From Rikenellaceae bacterium (GTDB taxonomy: Bacteria > Bacteroidota > Bacteroidia > Bacteroidales > Rikenellaceae): 64,000 bases of DNA. The translations under genes were made by a program, and so were the position numbers. This document shows, in pieces, positions 1 through 8,692 of this stretch (positions are counted from its first letter, which is position 1; each line of letters starts with the position of its first letter). The stretch lies in contig SUZF01000001.1 in NCBI GenBank assembly GCA_015060065.1, positions 1 through 64,000 of the forward strand, written 5' to 3'. The notes beneath the pieces were generated by a model. The model was not told the DNA's origin and searched no databases. It was given only the letters and a program-made list of their open reading frames with translations.

Positions 1-22
1 TGGATTTTACAAGGCTTGCGAA

Positions 23-70
23 GATTTGTAGAACGGAGCATACTTGGGCGTATGTGAGTATCTACAAATC
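23..70. repeat. Inverted repeat downstream of tpiA
   Basis: The arms GATTTGTAGA (23-32) and TCTACAAATC (61-70) are exact reverse complements. Inside them lies a second small stem, CATAC with GTATG. It sits just past the tpiA stop on the side where tpiA transcription ends, so it could be a terminator. No T-run follows it in either direction, so it could equally be a dispersed palindromic element. I see no coding sequence in bases 1-109. Confidence 0.5.
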
Positions 71-109
71 AAGCGTAACGCAGTAAAAGCCCCTCAAAAC
101 GCTTTTTAA

Positions 110-1258
110 TTAGAAGCCCTTGCCAATGCCAAGGAAGTCCTCTGCTTTGAGGGCTGCACCACCAATCAGACCACCATCGACGTCTGCCTTGGCGAAAATC
201 TCGGCTGCATTCGAAGGCTTGCACGAACCACCATAGAGAATCGGGCACTCCTCGGCTGCGGCACCGAACTTGCTGCGAAGAACCTCACGGATATATGCGT
301 GAATCTCCTGTGCCTGATCTGCGGTAGCGGTCTTACCCGTACCGATAGCCCATACCGGCTCGTATGCAATAACGAGTTTGCGGAACTGCTCCTCGGTGAG
401 GTTGAATACAACCTCCTCAATCTGTGCCTTGCAAACTGCGAAGTGGTTACCTGCCTCACGCTCTTCGAGGTTCTCGCCCACGCAGTAGATAGGTACAAGA
501 TTATTGGCGTAAGCCTGCTCCATCTTCTTGTTCAAAGTCTCCGAAGTCTCGCCGTAGTACTGACGACGCTCCGAGTGACCGAGGATAACGTACTCGCAAC
601 CGAGTGCTGCAATCATCGAAGCTGCAACCTCACCGGTGTAAGCACCCTTTGCCTCTGCGGCGCAGTTCTGCGCACCAACCTTGATGTCGGTACCCTTCAA
701 AGTCTCAACAACCTGCGAGAGGTGTGTGAAAGGAGGGCATACGATAAAGTTCACGCACTCACAGACACTTGCACGGTCAGCAACCACGTTCTTTGCCAAT
801 TCAACGCCTTCGGCGGGAAGAGTGTTCATCTTCCAGTTGCCGGCAACAATCTTTTTTCTCATTTTTGGTCTCTTTTTTTTGAATATTAAACTTGAAATTA
901 CCAATATTAACAACACCGTGGCAGAGCATACCATAAACGAAATGCCCATACCCGTACCCTTGGAGTACTCTTCATCCGCAATCAGAGCCTGAATCAACGG
1001 ATGCACAACCATCTGTGGCACCACACAAGCCATAGCAACCACCAAACCCCACTGCGGAGCCTTGATTTTGCCATACAACTGACGGGCAAATATATAAATC
1101 AACCCGAAGAGAAGCACTATGCAGACGGCATAGAATATCCACTCCGGAGCCAGATGCTCGACGCTCAACGTCATAAAAACGATGGCGATGATGGCAACAA
1201 CTCCGATAAGGAGATTCTTCCAAGAGTATAACTTTCGCTGGCGAGCCATAGCAGTCAA
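110..1258 (-). CDS. tpiA: Triosephosphate isomerase fused in frame to an N-terminal membrane domain
   Basis: Triosephosphate isomerase interconverts dihydroxyacetone phosphate and glyceraldehyde 3-phosphate in glycolysis. The TIM-barrel part starts at Met133 of the frame (base 862) and would by itself be 250 residues, the normal length. It has the substrate-binding GNWKMN (Asn141, Lys143), the ILGHSERR histidine, the catalytic Glu in AYEPVWAIGTG and the late GGSCKPSN loop. Residues 1-132 form an unrelated membrane segment with about four hydrophobic helices. TPI is normally cytosolic and unfused. The joint is an 8-A tract (bases 873-880) immediately before the natural tpiA start, so the fusion may be an indel or slippage product (see findings). 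A start at Met4 (1249) is as likely as 1258. It lies 17 bases after lysS and is probably cotranscribed with it. The TPI call is certain; the fusion is doubtful. Confidence 0.93.
   Translation of the reverse strand: MTAMARQRKLYSWKNLLIGVVAIIAIVFMTLSVEHLAPEWIFYAVCIVLLFGLIYIFARQLYGKIKAPQWGLVVAMACVVPQMVVHPLIQALIADEEYSKGTGMGISFMVCSATVLLILVISSLIFKKKRPKMRKKIVAGNWKMNTLPAEGVELAKNVVADRASVCECVNFIVCPPFTHLSQVVETLKGTDIKVGAQNCAAEAKGAYTGEVAASMIAALGCEYVILGHSERRQYYGETSETLNKKMEQAYANNLVPIYCVGENLEEREAGNHFAVCKAQIEEVVFNLTEEQFRKLVIAYEPVWAIGTGKTATADQAQEIHAYIREVLRSKFGAAAEECPILYGGSCKPSNAAEIFAKADVDGGLIGGAALKAEDFLGIGKGF
863..1258 (-). other. Small four-helix membrane ORF upstream of tpiA
   Basis: This is the N-terminal part of the fused frame, treated as a possible separate gene. 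Hydrophobic stretches lie near residues 15-33, 38-58, 68-90 and 104-126, with basic residues at both ends (ARQRK at the start, FKKKRPK at the end), as in a small inner-membrane protein. I do not recognise a family. If the A8 tract had seven A, the frame would end in KKRDQK and stop at a TGA overlapping the tpiA ATG by ATGA, a common arrangement for translationally coupled genes. That supports reading it as an independent gene of about 130 codons between lysS and tpiA. Confidence 0.5.
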
Positions 1259-1275
1259 TCTTTACAACACGAAGA

Positions 1276-3000
1276 CTACTCCTCGCACCAACGTTTCACA
1301 TCCTCCATCGCAGGAGCCTTCAAACCCAACTTATTCTTCTTGTTGAATCCGCAGAGGTCATTGAAGAACTTGCCTGCCGAGAGTTTTTTGAGCGACTCGA
1401 CCGTGATGTAACCCATCTTCTGGATTACCGGCACCCACTCCTCCGGAACACCGATTTCGGTATATTTCTCGACGGGGTCATTCACAACCTTCTTCTCCGG
1501 ACGCATCGTCGGGAAGAAGAGTACATCCTGAATCGACGACTGACCCGTCATAAACATCGTCAGACGGTCGATACCGATACCCATACCCGAACAGGTCGGC
1601 ATACCATACTCCAAGGCGCGGACAAAGTCCATATCGATAAACATCGCCTCGTCATCGCCCTTCTCCGAGAGTTTGAGTTGCTCTTGGAATCGCTCCAACT
1701 GGTCAATCGGGTCGTTCAACTCCGAATATGCATTACACAACTCCTTGCCATTGACGAAGAGTTCGAAACGCTCGGTGAGATTCTCATTGTCGCGATGACG
1801 CTTGCACAGCGGCGACATCTCGATAGGATAGTCACAGATGAAGGTCGGCTGAATCAGGTCGTCCTCGCAGTACTCTCCGAAGATTGCATCGATAAGTTTT
1901 CCCTTACCCATCGTATCGTCAATCTCGACATTCAGACGCTTGCAGGCCTCACGAATCTGCTCCTCCGACTGCCCCGTAATGTCGTATCCGGTCTTCTCCT
2001 TGATAGCATCGGTCATCGTCAGACGACGGAATGGCGCCTTGAACGAAATCTGCTTGCCCTCGATAGTGAGTTCGGTGGTTCCGTTGGTAGCCATTGCCAC
2101 CTTTTCGAGCATCTGCTCCGTGAACTCCATCATCCACTTATAGTCCTTGTAGGCGACATAAATCTCCATACAGGTAAATTCGGGATTATGCGTGCGGTCC
2201 ATACCCTCATTGCGGAAGTTTTTACCGAACTCATAGACTCCGTCAAAGCCTCCGACAATAAGTTTTTTGAGGTACAACTCTGTTGCAATTCGCATATAGA
2301 AGTCGATATCCAGCGCATTGTGGTGTGTGATGAAGGGGCGAGCCGATGCACCACCCGGAATGGGCTGCAAAATCGGGGTCTCGACTTCGAGATATCCCTT
2401 CGAGTTGAAGAACTCGCGCATGGTCGAGATAATCTTCGAGCGCTTCACAAACACCTCGCGAACATGGGGATTAACCGCCAAATCGACATAACGCTGACGA
2501 TAGCGCACCTCCGGGTCGGTAAAGGCATCGAAGGTCTGTCCATCCTTCTCCTTTACAACCGGCAGCGGACGCAACGACTTCGAGAGCAGCGTAAACTTCT
2601 GGCAATGTACCGACAGTTCTCCCGTATTGGTACGGAACGCGAAGCCCTCCACGCCGATAAAGTCACCGATATCGAGCAACTTCTTGAATACGGTATTGTA
2701 GAGCGTAGGGTCGCCCTCCGGACATACGTCATCGCGACGAATATAGACCTGAATACGTCCCGTATGGTCCTGCAACTCGAAGAATGATGCGCTACCCATG
2801 ATTCGGCGACTCATCATACGGCCTGCGATGCGCACCTGTTGGAAATTACCCTTTTCGGGGTCGAAGTTCGCAGCAATCTCGCCTGCCGTAGCCGTTACAT
2901 CATAACGTGCCGCGGGGTAAGGGTTGATGCCGAGTGAACGCAGAGTGGCGAGCGATTGACGTCGCAACTGCTCTTGTTCGCTTAATTGTTCGATACTCAT
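1276..3000 (-). CDS. lysS: Lysyl-tRNA synthetase, class II
   Basis: Charges tRNA-Lys with lysine in the cytosol. The 574-residue protein has an N-terminal OB-fold anticodon-binding domain (about 55-165: [19 protein letters not shown]) and a class II catalytic core with motif 2 ([14 protein letters not shown]) and motif 3 ([11 protein letters not shown]). Beyond the usual end of about 500 residues there is a C-terminal tail of roughly 65 residues (from [15 protein letters not shown]) with a helical look; such tails occur in Bacteroidota enzymes, as I recall. The ATG at 3000 sits 38 bases after a TATCTTTG promoter box. It is the first gene of a lysS-(membrane ORF)-tpiA unit. Confidence 0.97.
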   Translation of the reverse strand: MSIEQLSEQEQLRRQSLATLRSLGINPYPAARYDVTATAGEIAANFDPEKGNFQQVRIAGRMMSRRIMGSASFFELQDHTGRIQVYIRRDDVCPEGDPTLYNTVFKKLLDIGDFIGVEGFAFRTNTGELSVHCQKFTLLSKSLRPLPVVKEKDGQTFDAFTDPEVRYRQRYVDLAVNPHVREVFVKRSKIISTMREFFNSKGYLEVETPILQPIPGGASARPFITHHNALDIDFYMRIATELYLKKLIVGGFDGVYEFGKNFRNEGMDRTHNPEFTCMEIYVAYKDYKWMMEFTEQMLEKVAMATNGTTELTIEGKQISFKAPFRRLTMTDAIKEKTGYDITGQSEEQIREACKRLNVEIDDTMGKGKLIDAIFGEYCEDDLIQPTFICDYPIEMSPLCKRHRDNENLTERFELFVNGKELCNAYSELNDPIDQLERFQEQLKLSEKGDDEAMFIDMDFVRALEYGMPTCSGMGIGIDRLTMFMTGQSSIQDVLFFPTMRPEKKVVNDPVEKYTEIGVPEEWVPVIQKMGYITVESLKKLSAGKFFNDLCGFNKKNKLGLKAPAMEDVKRWCEE

Positions 3001-3038
3001 ATTTCGTTTTTGTTTGTTATTCTATAATAAATCGCGTG

Positions 3039-3046
3039 CAAAGATA
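3039..3046 (-). promoter_or_regulatory. -7 box of the lysS promoter
   Basis: CAAAGATA on the plus strand reads TATCTTTG on the minus strand, matching the Bacteroidota -7 consensus TAnnTTTG. I see no convincing -33 TTTG at the right spacing. The start codon follows 38 bases downstream. Confidence 0.5.
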
Positions 3047-3070
3047 GTGATTAAGAGTCAAATTTTGGTA

Positions 3071-3673
3071 TTATACATAACTTTTTCCGAATTTTCGGAG
3101 TGTTTCGGTAAGTTTTCGCCACAGAAGCCACATCAAAAATCCCGTCACAGCCCCCACTATCAAGCCAAGCAGAATATCGAGCGGGAAGTGGCAAGCAAGA
3201 TAAATACGTGAGTAAGAGATAATTATCGCACTGATGCAAACTACCCACACAAACCACGCGCGACGAATGACAAGCGACGAGATAACTGCCACGGCAGCGA
3301 TTGTTGCCGCATGAGCCGAAACCGTACCAAAAGCACCGTGTCGGTACGACACCACATGCGCCAAGTCCCGCACTGCCGCATCGAACATCGGGCGATGGCG
3401 TACCGGGAACTCCGGCCAGAGATTTTTGAGCAGACCCGTATGCTTAAAGATTCCGCAGAGCATATCTGCCAGTCCCATTGCCAACGCCAGACAGATGACA
3501 AAGGCTATCAAGCCCTTCCACCCCTCTTTGCGCCACACGAGCCATGCAATAAGCAGGTAGAGCGGAATCCACATCTCGACCCCCGAAATCGTTGTCATGA
3601 GCCAATCCATAAAGGCTCCACCATCGAAATTAAGCCACAGAAAGAGGTCGTGGTCAAATGTGACGTTATTCAT
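3071..3673 (-). CDS. PAP2-family membrane phosphatase
   Basis: A membrane acid phosphatase of the type-2 phosphatidic acid phosphatase fold. Likely substrates are undecaprenyl pyrophosphate or a phosphatidylglycerol/LPS phosphate; the sequence does not say which. The 200 residues hold five or six hydrophobic helices. The three active-site blocks are visible: KHTGLLKN..RHRP (motif C1), VSAHAAT (C2, where SAHA replaces the textbook SGH; the catalytic His is kept) and SRIYLACHFPLDILLG (C3, with Arg, His and Asp). Its neighbour on the same strand 66 bases upstream is alkaline phosphatase, but no shared pathway is implied. The start is the Met just before NNVTFDHDLF. Confidence 0.9.
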   Translation of the reverse strand: MNNVTFDHDLFLWLNFDGGAFMDWLMTTISGVEMWIPLYLLIAWLVWRKEGWKGLIAFVICLALAMGLADMLCGIFKHTGLLKNLWPEFPVRHRPMFDAAVRDLAHVVSYRHGAFGTVSAHAATIAAVAVISSLVIRRAWFVWVVCISAIIISYSRIYLACHFPLDILLGLIVGAVTGFLMWLLWRKLTETLRKFGKSYV

Positions 3674-3739
3674 AATTACAACTCAATTTGAACGTTTGGA
3701 ATCATTACCAACTTTACGATATGCGACAATCTTTATCCG

Positions 3740-5170
3740 TTAGAGCGAGCCTCCCATCAGTGTTGCAATCGTCTTCGGGATATCGGTCTGGTCGCGGCAC
3801 TCCAAGAATCTGCTCTCGCCCACTCCGTTTGCGTAAATCGGGGTATAAAGACCCGTATGGTACATACTTGTCCAGTCGATTGAGGCGTGGCGATTCAGAA
3901 TCTGCACTGCGTGATAGACGATATATTCGTTCTTGTTGTACAGACCATCGACCATAGGACCATATTTGAGGAAAATATCATAAAAATCAGACTTCAAGAG
4001 TTGCTCCTCCTCTTTGGTTATGGCAACGTGACTCCACAAGCCGAGGCAGTCGCTCAACAACTGCTTGTACTCCTTCCAATCGCGCTTACCCTTGGCACGC
4101 ATCTTCTGCATACGCTTGGTAACCTGCAATGCAGAACACTTTTGAGCCGTGAGTTTATTCATACGAATCTCGTAGTTGTCCCAGCCGAGCGACAAACCTC
4201 CCGTTTCGTGGTCGGCAGTCACGACGATAAGCGTTTCGTCGGGGTGTTGCTTTGCAAAGGCAAGAGCCAAATCGACCGTCTCTGCAAACTCATTTACCTC
4301 GTAGAACGTGGTCACAGCATCTTGCTCATGAGCGGCATAGTCGAGTTTTCCGCCCTCGACCATCAAGAAGAAGCCATCCTTCGCCTCGCGCGAGAGGTAT
4401 TCGATGGCAGCCTTCGCATGATTTACGAGAGTATGAACATCTCCCGCCTCGCGGTCGATAGTGTAGGGAACGTGCTTATTCTCCTTATCGTTGGCAACCA
4501 GAGCCACACGCTGACCCTCCGCCTTTGCCGCCTGCTCCACATCAAGCGTAAGCAGAATGCCCGCATTGCGAACACGTTCTGCCAACTGCTCTGTGGTAAC
4601 AGGTTCTATACCCGAACCCTGCGGTGCGCTCTTCATATCCATAATCGTCGAGCCGGCAATAAAATGAACCTTTGATGCGATGTAGTCATCCAACAGTTTC
4701 GGGAAACCGTAGCGGTCTGCCGTATGCCCATAAAAGGCACTCGGAGTGGCGTGGTTGATACCCACATTCGTTACTAAACCGACCATATAGCCCTGCTCCG
4801 TCGCCACATCCGTAAGGTTGCGCAACTCGCGACCTTCGGCATCCACACCGATAGACTCATTCGCCGTCTTGCAACCCGTAGCAAGGGCTGTACCTGCCGC
4901 TGCCGAGTCGGTCACTAGGTGAGATACCGAGTAATTGGTAACAAAGTTACGGGACTCGAAGGTCGAGAAGTTCAATCGCTCAACCTTGTCACTACCCTTA
5001 ACCGCAACGTTATACTGCTCGGTACCGAGAATGTGATTAAAACTCATTCCATCTCCGATAAAGTAAAAGATGTACTTCGGCTTGGCCTCGTTTTCACAGC
5101 GTGTAATAGCAAAGATTGCAATAGCGGCCGCCAACAGAAACGATACGGCAACTAATAATTTTCTCTTCAT
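3740..5170 (-). CDS. Alkaline phosphatase (PhoA superfamily), exported
   Basis: Hydrolyses phosphomonoesters outside the cytoplasm. The 476-residue protein begins with a basic, hydrophobic export signal (residues 1-20) ending near AITRC. A Cys at 25 could make it a lipoprotein, but Arg at -1 is atypical for a lipobox. The metal ligand Asp40 lies in FIGDGMS and the nucleophile Ser89 in VTDSAAAGTALATG; the later VTADHETGG supplies the Asp-His metal ligands. The closest pattern is the PhoA/PhoB alkaline phosphatase fold. It is flanked by a PAP2 phosphatase downstream and a YugP protease upstream. No Pho-box-like site was recognised. Confidence 0.93.
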   Translation of the reverse strand: MKRKLLVAVSFLLAAAIAIFAITRCENEAKPKYIFYFIGDGMSFNHILGTEQYNVAVKGSDKVERLNFSTFESRNFVTNYSVSHLVTDSAAAGTALATGCKTANESIGVDAEGRELRNLTDVATEQGYMVGLVTNVGINHATPSAFYGHTADRYGFPKLLDDYIASKVHFIAGSTIMDMKSAPQGSGIEPVTTEQLAERVRNAGILLTLDVEQAAKAEGQRVALVANDKENKHVPYTIDREAGDVHTLVNHAKAAIEYLSREAKDGFFLMVEGGKLDYAAHEQDAVTTFYEVNEFAETVDLALAFAKQHPDETLIVVTADHETGGLSLGWDNYEIRMNKLTAQKCSALQVTKRMQKMRAKGKRDWKEYKQLLSDCLGLWSHVAITKEEEQLLKSDFYDIFLKYGPMVDGLYNKNEYIVYHAVQILNRHASIDWTSMYHTGLYTPIYANGVGESRFLECRDQTDIPKTIATLMGGSL

Positions 5171-5218
5171 GTTTTATTCGGGTTTATAATTGTTTAACAT
5201 TTTACATCGATATTCGGC

Positions 5219-5986
5219 TTAATCATTGCGACGCCCCGTGACAAGGGTTATGTAGTAGAGGACTGTCGCTATTGCCGACAGAGCCGCCACAAGATATGTG
5301 CGTGCCGCCCAGCGCAGCGAGATACGCGCTCCGTCTAGTTCGGCACCCTGCAATGTACGGCTCGACTCCAACCAAGCCAATGCTCGCTCCGAGGCGTTAT
5401 ACTCCACGGGGAGGGTTACAATCGAGAAGAGTGCCGACGTGGCGATAAGACCTATACCAATCCAGCAGAGAATCTCGTTATTGGTCGCAGCCATCAGCAT
5501 CAATCCTCCGATAATGACCCATGTGGCGATGCTCGACGAGAAACTAACCAGTGGCACCAACTTCGAGCGCAATTCGAGTGGGGCATAGCCCTGTGCGTGC
5601 TGTATTGCGTGTCCGCACTCGTGGCAGGCTACGGCCGCGGCAGCAATACTGCGGCTCGAATAGACGCTGTCGCTCAAATTGACGGTCATCGTGCGCGGGT
5701 CGAAATGGTCGGTCAGATGACCGCCTACGTGTGTAATCTTCACGTTGTGGATATTGTGGTCGCGCAGCATCTTCTCGGCAACCTCGGCACCGGTCAATCC
5801 GCCCGGAAACATCACCTGCGAATACTTTTTGAAGACCGATTGCAGGCGTGCCTGCACGAAGAAGCCCACAAGGGCGATAATAATCGTAAGGATAAATGCC
5901 TCGGAGGTTGTGAATGTCGCCACACCCTCTCCGTACTCCGCGCCATAGGTCTGCACGGTAAGCAAATCAACAAATGCCATTTTCAA
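5219..5986 (-). CDS. YugP-type zinc metallopeptidase, membrane-bound
   Basis: A neutral zinc protease of the YugP family (COG2738, Pfam Zn_peptidase_2), of unknown physiological substrate. It has an N-terminal membrane helix (about 30-46), the zinc motif HECGH at 122-126 with the family-typical tail AIQHAQGYAP, and further hydrophobic helices at about 150-170, 178-195 and near the C-terminus. Length 255 against a usual 225-235, so the true start may be Met3 or later; nothing in the DNA decides it. It is divergent from the nucleoside deaminase. Confidence 0.9.
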   Translation of the reverse strand: MKMAFVDLLTVQTYGAEYGEGVATFTTSEAFILTIIIALVGFFVQARLQSVFKKYSQVMFPGGLTGAEVAEKMLRDHNIHNVKITHVGGHLTDHFDPRTMTVNLSDSVYSSRSIAAAAVACHECGHAIQHAQGYAPLELRSKLVPLVSFSSSIATWVIIGGLMLMAATNNEILCWIGIGLIATSALFSIVTLPVEYNASERALAWLESSRTLQGAELDGARISLRWAARTYLVAALSAIATVLYYITLVTGRRND

Positions 5987-6141
5987 CTAAATTTGGTTTA
6001 TCTGCCATATAGACGCACAAAAATAAGAAAAATTGTTTAATTTTGTAAAAATTGTGCGTTGTAAACATAGTTTACGACCTGTGGAACAGCACAAGGCACG
6101 GATTGTGGTATAACAACCTCTGTTCCGAAATATTCAAGAGC
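5987..6141. promoter_or_regulatory. Divergent intergenic region with facing -7-like boxes
   Basis: Between the YugP protease (minus) and the deaminase (plus). TAATTTTG on the plus strand (6038-6045) and TATTTTTG on the minus strand (plus-strand CAAAAATA, 6018-6025) both fit TAnnTTTG, facing opposite ways. Neither has a clear TTTG element 20 bases upstream. The plus box lies about 97 bases before the chosen deaminase start. Confidence 0.4.
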
Positions 6142-6648
6142 ATGAAAGAGATTATCGAAAAGTACGATTTTGTCGTAACGCCCGAAGATGAGCGTTTTAT
6201 GCAGATGGCTATCGACCTCTCGACCGAAAATGTCGAGCGCGGAGGCGGACCCTTCGGGGCGGTCATTGTGCGCAATGGCGAGATTCTCGCCACAGGGACA
6301 AATCGTGTAACGGCAGAGAACGACCCCACGGCACATGCCGAGGTGAGCGCAATACGCACCGCCTGCCGTCGTCTGGGGGTATTCAAGTTGGAGGGCAGCA
6401 CGATTTACACCTCGTGCGAGCCTTGTCCTATGTGTTTGAGCGCAATCTATTGGGCAGGCATCTCGCGCATCTTCTACGGCAACACCAAGGCCGATGCCAA
6501 GGCGATAAATTTCGACGACTCGTTCATCTACGACGAGATTGCACTACCCTACGCACAACGCTCGATTCCTTGCAACAACATCATGCGCGAGAGGGCTCTC
6601 GCTGCATTTCGGGCTTGGGAGGCGAAGGTCGATAAAGTCTGCTACTAA
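6142..6648 (+). CDS. Nucleoside/guanine deaminase (CMP/dCMP deaminase family)
   Basis: A zinc-dependent deaminase of the COG0590 family, closest in pattern to guanine deaminase (guanine to xanthine). With the start at 6142 (MKEIIEKYDF) it is 168 residues, the usual size. The open frame continues upstream to 6052, but those codons do not resemble the family. The zinc site is TAHAE (His65, catalytic Glu67) and PCPMC (Cys95, Cys98), after GGGPFGAVIV. The YWAGISRIFYGN stretch is typical of guanine and tRNA-adenosine deaminases. A TadA role is less likely because the C-terminal part (DDSFIYDEIALPYAQRSIP) looks like guanine deaminase. It is followed 35 bases later by the permease gene. Confidence 0.87.
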   Translation: MKEIIEKYDFVVTPEDERFMQMAIDLSTENVERGGGPFGAVIVRNGEILATGTNRVTAENDPTAHAEVSAIRTACRRLGVFKLEGSTIYTSCEPCPMCLSAIYWAGISRIFYGNTKADAKAINFDDSFIYDEIALPYAQRSIPCNNIMRERALAAFRAWEAKVDKVCY

Positions 6649-6683
6649 CAACCCGACAACCACCCTAACCCCACAACCGACAA

Positions 6684-7928
6684 ATGAATCTCGAATACCT
6701 CATAGCCTCACGCACCGCCCTCTCCGCCGAGGGCAACACCAAACCAAATGTCATGGTGCGCATAGCCACGCTCTCCGTGGCGGTGGGTCTTGCCGTGATG
6801 ATTGTCACGATGGCTGTGGTCGCGGGATTCAAGCGCGATATTTCGCAGAAGATGTCGGGCTTTACCTCTCACGTGCAGGTTTCGTATATCCGCTCGGCAA
6901 ACTCGCTCGAATCCACTCCTATTCTTCGCAATGACCGCGTCGAAGAGTTGATTCGCTCGGCAGAGGGTTTTCGCTCGATGAGCATCTATGCACTCAAAGG
7001 GGGTGTTATCAAGAGTGGCGAGGGGGTTGCCGGTGTGATGCTGAAAGGAGTAGCGAGCGACTACGACGACAACTTCTTCGGGAAGGCGTTGGTCGAGGGC
7101 GAGATGCCTCGTATCGGGGATTCGGTACGCCACAAGGATATTCTGTTGCCAAAGGTGGTTGCCGATAGGCTCGACCTGCGCGTAGGCGACCGCGTGGAGA
7201 TGCTCTTCGTCGAGGAGGATGCTCTGCCCCATCGCGACCGATTCAAGATTTGCGGACTCTTTGCTACGGGTATGGACGAGATGGACGAGAAGTTCGCTCT
7301 GACCGATATTCGCAACGTACAGCGTCTCTCCGGTTGGGATGCACAGACGATTACAGGCTACGAAGTCAATATCGACGACTTCTCGCGCGTGGCAGAATTT
7401 ACCGACAACCTCAACATGTCGCTCCTCTTCGAGGGTGGCGACGAGGCTGTAAATATCGCAGCCATAAGTGTCGAGGAGTTATACGGAGTTATCTTCGGAT
7501 GGCTCAAAACGCACGATGTAAATGCCGTGGTCATCATTACGATAATGATTGCCGTGGCACTCTTCAATATGATGTCGGCACTGCTCATTATGGTCTTGGA
7601 GCGAACCCGCATGGTCGGGGTTTTGAAGGCTCTCGGCATGAACAACGGCTCTCTGCAACGCATATTTCTCTATCGTGCCTCGTTCCTTGTTGTGCGTGGC
7701 ATGCTGTGGGGCAATGCTGTCGGCATCGGGCTTTGCCTGTTACAGAAATGGACTCATCTACTAAAACTCGACTCGTCGGGGTATATGCTCTCGGAGGTGC
7801 CTATCGCCTTCGGGTGGTGGCTGCTGTGGCTCAACGCAGGGGTTTTGGCAGTCATCGTTCTGCTGCTGGTTTTACCGGCACGAATTGTCGCCTCGATTAA
7901 GCCCGGCGAGGCGATGCGTTACGAGTAA
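6684..7928 (+). CDS. FtsX/LolC-E-like ABC transporter permease
   Basis: The integral membrane subunit of a MacB/LolCDE-type ABC system that probably moves lipoproteins or other envelope lipids out of the inner membrane. The 414 residues show an N-terminal helix (about 28-50: LSVAVGLAVMIVTMAVVAGF), a large periplasmic domain (about 55-270) and three C-terminal helices (about 275-300, 325-350, 370-395) with the FtsX-typical ERTRMVGVLKALGM loop. It ends KPGEAMRYE, a normal family terminus. No ATPase gene lies beside it, so its LolD partner must be encoded elsewhere. It is probably cotranscribed with the deaminase. Confidence 0.88.
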   Translation: MNLEYLIASRTALSAEGNTKPNVMVRIATLSVAVGLAVMIVTMAVVAGFKRDISQKMSGFTSHVQVSYIRSANSLESTPILRNDRVEELIRSAEGFRSMSIYALKGGVIKSGEGVAGVMLKGVASDYDDNFFGKALVEGEMPRIGDSVRHKDILLPKVVADRLDLRVGDRVEMLFVEEDALPHRDRFKICGLFATGMDEMDEKFALTDIRNVQRLSGWDAQTITGYEVNIDDFSRVAEFTDNLNMSLLFEGGDEAVNIAAISVEELYGVIFGWLKTHDVNAVVIITIMIAVALFNMMSALLIMVLERTRMVGVLKALGMNNGSLQRIFLYRASFLVVRGMLWGNAVGIGLCLLQKWTHLLKLDSSGYMLSEVPIAFGWWLLWLNAGVLAVIVLLLVLPARIVASIKPGEAMRYE

Positions 7929-7962
7929 GAGCAAAAATCGATACAAAGTGACCAAAAATTGC

Positions 7963-7970
7963 TACCTTTG
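7963..7970 (+). promoter_or_regulatory. -7 box almost touching the menG start codon
   Basis: TACCTTTG fits TAnnTTTG exactly and ends 5 bases before the menG ATG (7976). In this promoter class transcription starts about 4-6 bases after the box, so the mRNA would begin at or next to the start codon. There is no clear TTTG at -33. Confidence 0.5.
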
Positions 7971-7975
7971 TCGCT

Positions 7976-8692
7976 ATGAAACCATATAACGAAGAAGATT
8001 CAAAGAAAGAGCAGGTGCGTGATATGTTCGACAACATAGCACCTACCTACGATCGCTTAAATCATATTTTGTCGATAAATATCGACCGTCTGTGGCGTCG
8101 TCGCGTGGTACGTTTAGTACGCCGCATGCGTCCGCGTCGTATTCTCGATGTAGCGACCGGCACGGGCGACTTGGCGATAGCGATGGCTCGCAAAATTCCC
8201 GACTGCCGCATCTTGGGAGTCGATTTGTCGGAGCAGATGCTCGCGATTGCTCACGAGAAGATCAAGGCTCGCGGTCTTGACGAACATATCGTACTCTCGG
8301 TGGGCGATGCCGAGCATTTGGATATTGCCGACGGCAGTGTGGATGTGGCGACCGTAGCCTTCGGAGTGCGCAACTTCGAGAACTTGGAGCAGGGACTGCG
8401 CGAGATGCACCGCACAATAAACGAGGGAGGTCATATCGTTATCTTGGAGTTCTCAACCCCGCGAAGCAGGCTCTTTGGTGCGCTCTACCGCTGGTACTCG
8501 CACAAGGTGCTGCCCTTTATCGGACGGCTCATCTCGCGTGATGGCGCAGCGTATGACTACCTGCCCTCGTCGGTCGATGAGTTTCCCGCACCGGAGCGAT
8601 TTATGGAGATTATGCGTGAGGCGGGATTCAAGAACTGCAAGGCGCGAAGCCAGAGTTTCGGCATTGCGCAGATTTATACGGCTGAACGATGA
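7976..8692 (+). CDS. menG: Demethylmenaquinone methyltransferase (UbiE/MenG)
   Basis: Performs the last step of menaquinone synthesis: SAM-dependent C-methylation of demethylmenaquinone. The 238 residues match the UbiE/COQ5 family: MFDNIAPTYDRLNHILS, SAM motif I DVATGTGDLAIAM, LGVDLSEQML, then VATVAFGVRNFENLEQGLREMHR and EFSTPR. It ends in SFGIAQIYTAER, close to the family terminus. The chosen start is the first Met; the only nearby alternative is Met15, immediately before the conserved core. The next gene overlaps its stop codon by four bases (ATGA). The bacterium probably respires with menaquinone, as expected for Bacteroidota. Confidence 0.95.
   Translation: MKPYNEEDSKKEQVRDMFDNIAPTYDRLNHILSINIDRLWRRRVVRLVRRMRPRRILDVATGTGDLAIAMARKIPDCRILGVDLSEQMLAIAHEKIKARGLDEHIVLSVGDAEHLDIADGSVDVATVAFGVRNFENLEQGLREMHRTINEGGHIVILEFSTPRSRLFGALYRWYSHKVLPFIGRLISRDGAAYDYLPSSVDEFPAPERFMEIMREAGFKNCKARSQSFGIAQIYTAER

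Noticed and set aside
6052..6141. N-terminal extension of the deaminase
   Set aside because: The 30 extra codons do not resemble the family; Met at 6142 gives the usual length.
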